Assembly: GCA_044353905.1 (NCBI GenBank)
Contig: JBILBA010000030.1
Coordinates: forward strand, 1-10,601
Direction: 5' to 3'
DNA: 10,601 bases
Source of the DNA: MWH-TA3 sp044353905
GTDB lineage: Bacteria > Actinomycetota > Actinomycetes > Actinomycetales > Microbacteriaceae
Below the pieces are notes generated by a model. The model saw only the letters and a list, made by a program, of their open reading frames with translations. It was not told the DNA's origin and ran no database searches. Of the stretch, positions 1 to 5,911 are shown one piece after another. The position numbers and the translations under genes are program-made. How positions within the stretch are numbered: the stretch's first letter is position 1; the number at the start of each line of letters is the position of its first letter.

Positions 1-159
1 GCGCAACTCTGTCGAGGTATAGGTGTTGAAGTCGCAATACCCACACCGAACGGTGCAAAACGGAATGTGCAGATAAACACCGAACGGCGTCTCTGCGAGC
101 CCGACGGTTGGCAAAGAACCGTCTCGCGGCGCGACCTCGCCTCGCGGAAGAGAAGCCAC
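1..159 (-). CDS. hemW: Heme chaperone HemW (coproporphyrinogen III oxidase-like radical SAM protein), N-terminal fragment
   Basis: This is the first 53 codons of a gene that runs off the left edge. HemW is a radical SAM-fold protein that binds heme and passes it to client proteins; it was long annotated as oxygen-independent coproporphyrinogen oxidase. Visible are PFGVYLHIPFC followed by the CxxxCxxC cluster motif (CTVRCGYC) and CDFNTYT, which is diagnostic for the family. The start is taken as GTG at 159-157, whose G is also the last base of the upstream membrane-protein stop (TAGTG), so the two are translationally coupled. No strong Shine-Dalgarno is seen. The N-terminal extension before the radical SAM core (about 30 residues, starting MASLP) resembles actinobacterial homologues from memory. 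The SPASM-like C-terminal part lies outside the window, so completeness cannot be judged. Confidence 0.93.
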   Translation of the reverse strand, partial: MASLPRGEVAPRDGSLPTVGLAETPFGVYLHIPFCTVRCGYCDFNTYTSTELR

Positions 160-521
160 TAGGCCCCGGTCCAGATGATTGACATGCGAACGATCATGAC
201 CGCGATGGAGAGGGACACCATTCCCATGCCGATTGTCGCGAATCGGGTGCGGTCGACCAGCGCCCAAAGCGTGACACCAAGAGACATCGCCAAAGCGGTG
301 ATGAGATAGAACCAGAACTCAACCGCGTCGCCAATAACAGGGTTCCCGACGAGCGGCTGAATGATCGCAGAAACGATGAGAACGACGAGCACGCCGGTCA
401 CCGACAATGTCCCGAGGACCGTCAAGTCCCTCGGAGGGTTTCCTCGGATTCCCGAGACAATCGCGATCAGACCCGCGACCGTTGCGCACGTGACACTCGC
501 GAGAGTGAGCCATTCAATCAT
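159..521 (-). CDS. Small conserved actinobacterial integral membrane protein (120 aa, four predicted helices)
   Basis: The function is unknown. The 120-residue product has four hydrophobic segments at about residues 4-25, 33-54, 68-89 and 94-117, with short charged loops (RGNPPRD, DRTR) between helices 1-2 and 3-4. The EFWFYL, WALVDRTR and VMIVRMSIIW patches match a conserved actinobacterial membrane family that I recall but cannot name. There is no signal peptide distinct from the first helix and no catalytic motif. The ATG at 521 lies inside the end of truB (8-base overlap) and the TAG stop shares a base with the hemW GTG, so the protein sits in a fully coupled truB-membrane protein-hemW string. 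A weak Shine-Dalgarno suggests its translation depends on truB. It could be a membrane accessory for tRNA modification or heme handling, but nothing in the sequence shows that. Confidence 0.85.
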   Translation of the reverse strand: MIEWLTLASVTCATVAGLIAIVSGIRGNPPRDLTVLGTLSVTGVLVVLIVSAIIQPLVGNPVIGDAVEFWFYLITALAMSLGVTLWALVDRTRFATIGMGMVSLSIAVMIVRMSIIWTGA

Positions 522-1389
522 GTGGAAAGCCTGTCACGACTCGAGCGATACCCTTCGACACCGTCGCAATCGCGATGAGGCGATCGCCGTGGACAACCGC
601 AACGAGAGGTGCATCGGGGATCGTTGTCGCAACCTTTTTACCGTGTCCGAAGTCGATGGCTTCAGAATCCGTCGCCGTCAACACCGGAAAGAGTTCGCCC
701 GCGATTCGAGTGGCGGGAATGAGTTGTTCGGCCGAGATGTCGTCGACCGAGCAGGCGTCCTCGACCGACAGCGACCCGACCCGGGTGCGCCGCAATGACG
801 TGAGGTGCCCACCGCAATCGAGTGCCGCCCCGATGTCTCGAGCGAGCGCGCGAATGTAGGTGCCCGACGAGCAATCGACCGTGACATCGACATCGATGGC
901 GTCGGAGGTTCGACGAATCGCGTGTGACTCGAACCGCGACACGGTGACGGTTCGCGCGTCGAGAACGACGTCGTCCCCCGCTCGAACCAGGTTGTAGGCG
1001 CGTTGACCGTCCACTTTGATTGCCGACACGGCCGACGGTCGTTGCTCTATGACTCCCGTCAGTGCTGTGATCTCGCGCTGAATGTCCGAGTCAGAAATCG
1101 CATCCATCACCTCACGGTCGGCGGTGGCGGTGACGTCACCTTCGGCATCGTCCGTGACGGTCGCCGACCCCAAGCGAATCGTTGCGGTGTACGTCTTGTC
1201 GGCGCCGACCAGATACGTCAACAGCCTCGTCGATGTTCCGACGCCCAAAACCAACAATCCTGTCGCCATCGGGTCAAGCGTCCCGGCGTGTCCGACCTTG
1301 CGTGTCCCCAGGGCTTTTCGGGCCGCCGAAACGACCCCGTGACTGGACGGACCCGTCGGTTTGTCCACGAGGAGGATTCCGCTGATCAC
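514..1389 (-). CDS. truB: tRNA pseudouridine(55) synthase TruB
   Basis: TruB isomerises U55 in the T-loop of tRNAs to pseudouridine in the cytoplasm. The 291-residue product starts with GILLVDKPTGPSSH and carries the catalytic motif HAGTLDPMATGLL at about residues 34-46, with catalytic Asp39. The family motifs KTYTATIRLG, RPSAVSAIKVDGQRAY and CSSGTYIRALARDIG follow in the expected order, and the C-terminal domain is present. Length is normal for actinobacterial TruB. The start is GTG at 1389; no good Shine-Dalgarno precedes it, but a TANNNT box (TACCCT) ends six bases upstream, which would fit a leaderless transcript. The upstream pseudo-dehydrogenase ends 36 bases before it, and the downstream membrane-protein start overlaps its end by 8 bases. 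TruB usually sits in an rbfA-truB-ribF cluster; here ribF lies on the far side of a deoxyribose cassette, and in the opposite relative order. Confidence 0.96.
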   Translation of the reverse strand: MISGILLVDKPTGPSSHGVVSAARKALGTRKVGHAGTLDPMATGLLVLGVGTSTRLLTYLVGADKTYTATIRLGSATVTDDAEGDVTATADREVMDAISDSDIQREITALTGVIEQRPSAVSAIKVDGQRAYNLVRAGDDVVLDARTVTVSRFESHAIRRTSDAIDVDVTVDCSSGTYIRALARDIGAALDCGGHLTSLRRTRVGSLSVEDACSVDDISAEQLIPATRIAGELFPVLTATDSEAIDFGHGKKVATTIPDAPLVAVVHGDRLIAIATVSKGIARVVTGFPHD

Positions 1390-1395
1390 CTTTGG

Positions 1396-1401
1396 AGGGT
1401 A
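1396..1401 (-). promoter_or_regulatory. Candidate -10 box for a leaderless truB transcript
   Basis: On the minus strand the sequence reads TACCCT, six bases, then the GTG start of truB. TANNNT is the usual actinobacterial -10 element, and the first transcribed base normally lies about 7 bases beyond it, which is the G of the GTG. No recognisable -35 box is present about 17 bases upstream, as is common in actinobacteria. The same spacing recurs before the aldolase gene. This is inference from spacing alone; truB may instead be read only from upstream. Confidence 0.35.
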
Positions 1402-1425
1402 CCAGCGCGGTTTAGGCGAATGCCC

Positions 1426-2289
1426 TTAGGCAAGCGACTTCGTGTGCCAAATCGTCTTCGTCTCGACGAACGCGGCAATTCGATTGAAAGCTGATTCCGT
1501 TGGCCCGAATGTTCCCGGGCGCACAACGCGCATGAGCGTCTCTGCCGCCGCCCGCTCGCATTCGACCGCGATTTCGCGACTAGCGCCGGTCAGATCGATT
1601 GCGTTGACGTCGGCGTGCGAAGCCAACCACGGTGCGACCTCGTCGACCGACCCGGTGAGGATGTTTACGACTCCCCCAGGGACATCACTGGTCGCGAGAA
1701 CTTCGGCGAACGTCATCGCCGCGCACGGCGCGAGTTCGCTCGCGAGCACAACGACCGCGTTTCCGGTTGTCAACGCCGGAGCAATCGACGACACGAGACC
1801 GAGCAACGACGAGCCTGCGACGGACGGCGCGACGAGCGCGACGACACCAGTTGATTCGGGCACAGAGAGGTTGAAGAACGGCCCGGCAACGGGATTCGCG
1901 CCACCGTGGACCTGCGCGAACTTGTCCGTCCATCCCGCGTGCCAGACGAGGCAATCGATCGCCGCGGACACTTCGATGCGCGCCTCGGCGGGCTTGACTC
2001 CCGTCGACTCGACGATTTCGGCGACGAACTGTTCGAGTCGTCCCTCGAGCATTTCGGCGACGCGGTACAGAACCTGACCGCGGTTGTAGGCGCTTGCTCC
2101 GGACCAACCGGACCACGCCGCTCGAGCGGCGACGACGGCGTCACGCGCGTCTTTACGGCTGGCCTTCGCGACGTTGGCGACGAACGCGCCCGCTGGGCTC
2201 GTCACTTCCGTCGTGCGACCCGATTCACTGCGCGGGAACTTTCCGCCGATGAAAAGTTTGTAAGTCTTGGGAATGGCGAGACGGCTCAA
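1426..2289 (-). CDS. Aldehyde dehydrogenase-like protein lacking the catalytic domain (predicted pseudoenzyme)
   Basis: The 287-residue product is collinear with the N-terminal, NAD-binding part of aldehyde dehydrogenases (YKLFIGGKF near residue 10; DVPGGVVNILTG at about 202-213; AIDLTG at about 230-235). The usual PWNFP is APSVAG here (residues 154-159), so the catalytic Asn is lost, and the NAD-contacting Lys of KPAE is Leu182. After RVV (254-256) the ELGGK glutamate, the catalytic cysteine and the EIFGP segment are all absent. A short linker leads to AFVETKTIWH (273-282), which resembles the C-terminal oligomerisation strand of full-length dehydrogenases (ALDH2: YTEVKTVT). This looks like an internal deletion of the catalytic domain, not decay: the frame is open and the TTG start has an excellent GGAGGT. 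I recall similar short partners beside deoC in other actinobacteria. A structural or regulatory partner of the preceding dehydrogenase is the likeliest role. Confidence 0.85.
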   Translation of the reverse strand: MSRLAIPKTYKLFIGGKFPRSESGRTTEVTSPAGAFVANVAKASRKDARDAVVAARAAWSGWSGASAYNRGQVLYRVAEMLEGRLEQFVAEIVESTGVKPAEARIEVSAAIDCLVWHAGWTDKFAQVHGGANPVAGPFFNLSVPESTGVVALVAPSVAGSSLLGLVSSIAPALTTGNAVVVLASELAPCAAMTFAEVLATSDVPGGVVNILTGSVDEVAPWLASHADVNAIDLTGASREIAVECERAAAETLMRVVRPGTFGPTESAFNRIAAFVETKTIWHTKSLA

Positions 2290-3734
2290 CGTGCACCTCC
2301 GTTAGCGAGGTAGGCCGCGAGACCGTGTCGGCCACCTTCGCGTCCGTAGCCCGACTCCTTGTAACCGCCGAAGGGACTCGTCGGGTCAAACTGGTTGAAG
2401 GTGTTGGCCCAGACGACGCCCGCTCGAAGCGAATCGGCGACGCGCAGCATCCGGCTCGCATTCTGCGTCCAAATCCCGGCGCTCAATCCGTAGGGCGTGT
2501 TGTTCGCCTTGACGATCGCTTCGTCGGGAGTTCTGAAGCTGAGGACCGACAACACCGGTCCAAAGATCTCGTCGCGCGCAACCGTGTTGCTCGTGGTCAC
2601 ATTGGTGAAAATCGTCGGACGGAACCAGAATCCCTTCGATGGCAACTCACAATCGAGCGTCCAACGGTTTGCGCCTTCCGCTTCACCCGTTGCCGTGATC
2701 GCGGTGATTCGCGCGAGTTGTTCCTTCGAGTTGACGGCTCCGATGTCGGTGTTCTTGTCGAGCGGGTCACCGAGTCGCAGGGTCGCGAGGCGACGGGTCA
2801 GTTTCTCGACGACCTCGTCCTGGATGTTCTCTTGGACGAGAAGCCTCGACCCCGCGCAACAGACGTGCCCCTGGTTGAAGAAGATTCCGGTGATGATGCC
2901 CTCGACCGCCTGGTCGATTGCTGCATCATCGAACACGATGTTCGCACCCTTGCCGCCGAGTTCGAGGGTGACGCGGGTTTCGGTTCCCGCCAACGTCCTG
3001 GCGATTTGACGACCGACACCGGTCGAACCAGTGAAGGCGATCTTGTTGACGCCCGCGTGCTCAACGAGCGCCTGGCCAGCTACACCGCCGAGCCCCGGAA
3101 CGATGTTGACGACTCCCGCGGGAAGTCCGGCCTGTTCGCAGATGTCGGCGAACATGAGCGCGGTCAAGGGAGTAGTTTCGGCGGGCTTGAGCACGACCGT
3201 GTTTCCAGCGGCGAGCGCGGGCGCGACCTTCCACGCGAGCATGAGCAACGGGAAGTTCCAGGGGATGATCTGCCCAGCCACTCCCAGCGCGGACGGATTC
3301 GGGCCGAGGCCCGCATAATCGAGCTTGTCCGCCCACCCCGCGTAATGGAAGAACCACGCGGCGACGAGCGGGATATCGATGTCGCGGGTTTCGCGAATCG
3401 GCTTGCCGTTGTCGAGGGTCTCGGCGACAGCGAATTCACGAGCACGCTCTTGAATCAGCCGCGCGATACGGAACAGGTACTTGCCACGCTCGGCGCCGCT
3501 CATCCGCGACCAAACGGTGTCGTAGCTCTTTCGCGCAGCCGCGACAGCCCGATCAATGTCCGACGCGTCGGCCAACGAAATCTCGGCAATGGACTTCTCG
3601 GTCGCCGGTGAAATCGTCGTCATCGAACCGCCACGACCATCGGTCCACTCGCCACCGATGTACAGGCCATAGGACGGACGCAAGTTCAGGATTGCGGTCG
3701 ATTCGGGCGCCGGAGCATAATCACGGAAAGACAT
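2286..3734 (-). CDS. NAD(P)-dependent aldehyde dehydrogenase, full length, in a deoC cassette
   Basis: This 482-residue cytoplasmic enzyme oxidises an aldehyde to its acid. Beside deoxyribose-phosphate aldolase, acetaldehyde is the likely substrate, though this is inferred from context. The active site is intact: PWNFP with Asn160, KPAE with Lys183, FTGSTGVG at 234-241, LELGGKG with general base Glu258, NQGHVCCAGSR with nucleophile Cys292, and EIFGPV with Glu389. Glu258 and Cys292 are 34 residues apart, as in ALDH2. The C-terminus ends GLAAYLANGGAR and lacks the EVKTV-like oligomerisation strand of most family members; the shortened paralogue downstream carries such a strand. The ATG at 3734 is preceded by AGGAGT, which embraces the aldolase TAG stop, leaving 7 bases between the genes. 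The opening SFRDYAPAPES matches actinobacterial deoC-linked dehydrogenases from memory. Its stop overlaps the next start (TTGA). Confidence 0.95.
   Translation of the reverse strand: MSFRDYAPAPESTAILNLRPSYGLYIGGEWTDGRGGSMTTISPATEKSIAEISLADASDIDRAVAAARKSYDTVWSRMSGAERGKYLFRIARLIQERAREFAVAETLDNGKPIRETRDIDIPLVAAWFFHYAGWADKLDYAGLGPNPSALGVAGQIIPWNFPLLMLAWKVAPALAAGNTVVLKPAETTPLTALMFADICEQAGLPAGVVNIVPGLGGVAGQALVEHAGVNKIAFTGSTGVGRQIARTLAGTETRVTLELGGKGANIVFDDAAIDQAVEGIITGIFFNQGHVCCAGSRLLVQENIQDEVVEKLTRRLATLRLGDPLDKNTDIGAVNSKEQLARITAITATGEAEGANRWTLDCELPSKGFWFRPTIFTNVTTSNTVARDEIFGPVLSVLSFRTPDEAIVKANNTPYGLSAGIWTQNASRMLRVADSLRAGVVWANTFNQFDPTSPFGGYKESGYGREGGRHGLAAYLANGGAR
2290..2300 (-). promoter_or_regulatory. 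Shine-Dalgarno fixing the TTG start of the aldehyde dehydrogenase-like gene
   Basis: The minus strand reads GGAGGT, then GCACG, then TTG, where TTG overlaps the TGA stop of the full-length dehydrogenase (TTGA). The strong ribosome-binding site at a 5-base distance supports the rare TTG start and indicates termination-reinitiation coupling that would keep the two dehydrogenase products in a fixed ratio. Confidence 0.75.
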
Positions 3735-3741
3735 GGGACTC

Positions 3742-4929
3742 CTAATCCACGGTCACGTAGTCGGGGCCGCTGTAGTGGCCGGTGGTCATCTTCTGACGCT
3801 GCAGAAGGACATCGTTGAGCAGGCTGGACGCCCCGAAACGGAAGAGGTGGGGGTCGATCCACTCTTCGCCGGCAACCTCGGCAACGGCCACGAGGTAGCG
3901 AATGGCATCTTTGGATTGGCGGATGCCACCAGCTGGCTTCACGCCAATGCGTTCACCGGTCAGGTTGAACCAATCGCGGACGACTTCGAGCATCAACACG
4001 GTTGTCGGAAGCGTCGCAGCGGGTTGAACCTTGCCGGTCGACGTTTTGATGAAGTCGGCACCCGCGAGAATCGCGAGCCACGACGCGCGCTTGATGTTGT
4101 CGTACGTTCGCAATTCGCCCGTTTCGAAGATGACCTTGAGATGTGCGCGCGTTCCGTCGGCGCGACCACACGCGCGATGAACCGCGACGATTTCGTTGAA
4201 CACCGTATCGAGGTCTCCAGAGAGGAAGGCTCCGCGATCAATCACCATGTCGATTTCGGTTGCGCCCTGCGCGACCGCATAGCGCGTGTCGGCCAGTTTG
4301 ATCTCGAGAGTCGAGCGACCGCTGGGGAACGCGGTGGCAACCGACGCGACACCGATTCCCGTGACGCCGTCACCCTTGTGAGATCCCAGAGCCGCGACGG
4401 CGTGCTGCACCATATCGGGATACACGCACACCGCGGCGACGCGCGGTGCCGTCGGGTCGGCGGGGTCGGGCAGAATCGCTTTCCGCACGAGTGACCGAAC
4501 CTTGCCGGGAGTATCCGCGCCCTCCAGTGTCGTGAGGTCGATGAGTCGAATGATGGTGTCGAGTGCAGCGCGCTTGGAATCGTTCTTGATGGACCTCGTT
4601 GCGAGGCGGGCTGCTCGCTCCTCCAGCCCAATCGCGTCCACGGCGGCAAGCCCATACAGGAACGCGCGAAGAGACGCCGAGTCGGTCACGCCGTGTGCAC
4701 GCGATCGGTCGGTGGCCGTGATGCCACTCATTGGTCGAATCTCGGCATCGTCGGCACTGTCGACAATCGAAATCGCAACGATTCCCGATTCTCGGGCGAG
4801 AGCCAGCAAGCGGCCCGCCTTCCAGCGAGTGATCCCGAGGATGTCGCCGATTTCGTCTTGCGTCTTGCCGTCGTCGTAATACAGTCGGGCTGCGCGAAGC
4901 GCGAGCTCGGTGTCCGAAATTTCTATCAC
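3742..4929 (-). CDS. deoC: SorC-type helix-turn-helix fused to deoxyribose-5-phosphate aldolase (DeoC)
   Basis: This 395-residue protein joins two domains. Residues about 6-55 are a SorC/DeoR-type DNA-binding region (LALRAARLYY, TQDEIGDILGITRWKAGRLL, ARESGIVAISI). Residues about 80-395 are a complete long-type aldolase, splitting 2-deoxyribose-5-phosphate into glyceraldehyde-3-phosphate and acetaldehyde. Conserved aldolase residues are all present: DLTTLEGADTPGKV (131-144), Asp227 in EIDMVI, Schiff-base Lys295 in DFIKTSTGK, Lys331 in GVKPAGGIR, FRFGASSLLND, and the SGPDYVTVD tail. The sugar-binding domain that normally follows a SorC helix-turn-helix is absent, its place taken by the enzyme. 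The start is GTG at 4929, the first possible start after an in-frame TAG at 4941-4939, so the helix-turn-helix belongs to the same chain. A 14-base palindrome lies 12 bases upstream. A single protein acting as enzyme and substrate-responsive repressor of its own cassette is inferred; Bacillus DeoR, a SorC-family member, responds to the same sugar phosphate. Confidence 0.93.
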   Translation of the reverse strand: MIEISDTELALRAARLYYDDGKTQDEIGDILGITRWKAGRLLALARESGIVAISIVDSADDAEIRPMSGITATDRSRAHGVTDSASLRAFLYGLAAVDAIGLEERAARLATRSIKNDSKRAALDTIIRLIDLTTLEGADTPGKVRSLVRKAILPDPADPTAPRVAAVCVYPDMVQHAVAALGSHKGDGVTGIGVASVATAFPSGRSTLEIKLADTRYAVAQGATEIDMVIDRGAFLSGDLDTVFNEIVAVHRACGRADGTRAHLKVIFETGELRTYDNIKRASWLAILAGADFIKTSTGKVQPAATLPTTVLMLEVVRDWFNLTGERIGVKPAGGIRQSKDAIRYLVAVAEVAGEEWIDPHLFRFGASSLLNDVLLQRQKMTTGHYSGPDYVTVD

Positions 4930-4935
4930 CCATTC

Positions 4936-4964
4936 ACCCTATGCGCATATGCGCAGAATGCCAA
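4936..4964 (-). promoter_or_regulatory. Candidate promoter of the deoC cassette (TTGGCA-17-TAGGGT), possibly leaderless
   Basis: On the minus strand TTGGCA (4964-4959) and TAGGGT (4941-4936) are separated by 17 bases, matching actinobacterial -35 and TANNNT -10 elements. Transcription would begin about 7 bases past the box, at or next to the GTG start at 4929, giving a leaderless message. The sequence AGGGTGA could instead act as a Shine-Dalgarno on a longer transcript from ribF; the two readings overlap the same bases. A 14-base palindrome fills most of the 17-base spacer, an ideal place for repressor binding. Confidence 0.45.
4942..4955. promoter_or_regulatory. Perfect 14-bp palindrome TGCGCATATGCGCA, candidate operator
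   Basis: TGCGCAT and ATGCGCA form a perfect inverted repeat with no central gap, 12 bases upstream of the GTG of the helix-turn-helix/aldolase gene and inside the spacer of the proposed promoter. A third TGCGCA occurs at 4969-4974 within a second palindrome. The position directly ahead of a gene whose own product has a DNA-binding domain suggests autoregulation. The stem has no T-run on either strand, so a terminator is unlikely. Confidence 0.6.
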
Positions 4965-4967
4965 CAT

Positions 4968-4975
4968 TTGCGCAA
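4968..4975. promoter_or_regulatory. Second, shorter palindrome TTGCGCAA with the same TGCGCA core
   Basis: This 8-base perfect palindrome lies just upstream of the proposed -35 element, centred 23 bases from the centre of the 14-base palindrome, roughly two helical turns. Sharing the TGCGCA core suggests an auxiliary binding site for the same dimeric protein. Eight bases is short enough to arise by chance, so support comes mainly from the shared core and position in a 52-base gap. Confidence 0.35.
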
Positions 4976-4981
4976 CGCCGT

Positions 4982-5911
4982 CTACAGATGAAGCGTGCCG
5001 TCCGCAATGAGCGCTCGGATGTCGGCGAAATCCTTGTGGAGCGCGGCGATGAGGTCGTCGACCGACCCGAACGCCTCGATGTCGCGAATCCAATGGGTAA
5101 AGCCCACTTCCGCGATTGATCCGTAGGCGTCGAACTCGGCATCGAGGGCGTGCGCCTCGACCTGGTCGCGGGTGACATCTGTAAATGTGGGGTTCTTTCC
5201 GACAGAAATACCGGCAAGAAAGTCCTGTCCGTGAACACGCAGGATCCCCGCGTAGACGCCGGGTCGCGGGATCATGCCCTCGTTGTTCTCCTCGAGGTTC
5301 ACCGTGGGATACCCCAGAACTCGGCCGCGCTGGTGTCCGTGCACAACTAGCCCTCTAACCCGATGGGGCCTACCCAGCAGTTCCGTTGCGGTCTCGACGT
5401 CACCCGCACGAAGTGCTTCTCGAATCGTTGAAGACGAGACTTTGGTTTCCCCGTCGACACACACGTGGTCGAGCGTGACGACCTCGAAGCCTGCCGTCGC
5501 GCCGCGTGCGACCAACGTCTCGATCTTTCCGGCACCCTTGGCCCCAAAGCGGAAGTCCGAACCAACCAGAACGAGCGACGCAGATAATCCGGCGACCACA
5601 ATGTCATCGATGAACGCGTCGGGCGACATCGCCGCGAACTCTGTCGTGAACGGGAGGACGACGACGCGGTCAGCACCGGCGTTGAGCAACGCCTCGACCT
5701 TTTGAGGAACGGACAAGATCGGCTGCGGTGCGCGAGCGGGGTCAAACAATTCCAGTGGATGACGGTCGAAAGTGACGACGACAACGCGACGGCCGTTCGC
5801 CCGAGCACGGAGTTGAGAGACCACTTCGCGGTGCCCGATATGAACACCGTCGAATTTTCCGATCGTGATGACGGAATCGACGCCGTCACTCGGCAGTGGC
5901 CAGTCGGTCAT
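4982..5911 (-). CDS. ribF: Bifunctional riboflavin kinase / FMN adenylyltransferase RibF
   Basis: RibF converts riboflavin to FMN and then FAD in the cytoplasm. The 309-residue product has the N-terminal adenylyltransferase domain with ITIGKFDGVHIGH (15-27), VTFDRHP, VGSDFRFG (116-123) and SSSTIREAL (159-167). The C-terminal riboflavin kinase domain has VHGHQRGRVLGYPTVNL (190-206) with the metal- and nucleotide-binding PTxN motif, PGVYAG, and the closing YGSIAEVGFTHWIRDIEAF pattern. Length is typical. The open frame extends upstream to 6097, but the ATG at 5911 is chosen because it overlaps the upstream TGA (ATGA) and places MTDWPLPSDG directly before the conserved domain. It is coupled to the lepA-membrane protein genes. 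The deoC cassette begins 52 bases after its TAG, with no terminator visible between. Confidence 0.96.
   Translation of the reverse strand: MTDWPLPSDGVDSVITIGKFDGVHIGHREVVSQLRARANGRRVVVVTFDRHPLELFDPARAPQPILSVPQKVEALLNAGADRVVVLPFTTEFAAMSPDAFIDDIVVAGLSASLVLVGSDFRFGAKGAGKIETLVARGATAGFEVVTLDHVCVDGETKVSSSTIREALRAGDVETATELLGRPHRVRGLVVHGHQRGRVLGYPTVNLEENNEGMIPRPGVYAGILRVHGQDFLAGISVGKNPTFTDVTRDQVEAHALDAEFDAYGSIAEVGFTHWIRDIEAFGSVDDLIAALHKDFADIRALIADGTLHL

Noticed and set aside
1426..2289. Short aldehyde dehydrogenase as a decaying pseudogene
   Set aside because: The frame is clean, the ribosome-binding site is strong, and the tail after the missing catalytic domain keeps a recognisable family strand, which a simple truncation would not.
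2325..3611. 428-codon open frame on the plus strand opposite the aldehyde dehydrogenase
   Set aside because: It lies wholly antisense to a gene with intact catalytic motifs; its product is Arg/Asp-rich with no recognisable domain, as expected for a shadow frame in G+C-rich coding sequence.
3733..4494. 253-codon plus-strand frame opposite the aldolase domain
   Set aside because: It is antisense to the catalytic core of DeoC, with no family resemblance and no ribosome-binding site.
4942..4955. The palindrome as a terminator after ribF
   Set aside because: The arms meet with no loop, the stem is only 7 base pairs if folded, and no T-run follows on the minus strand; its place next to a promoter-like sequence fits an operator better.
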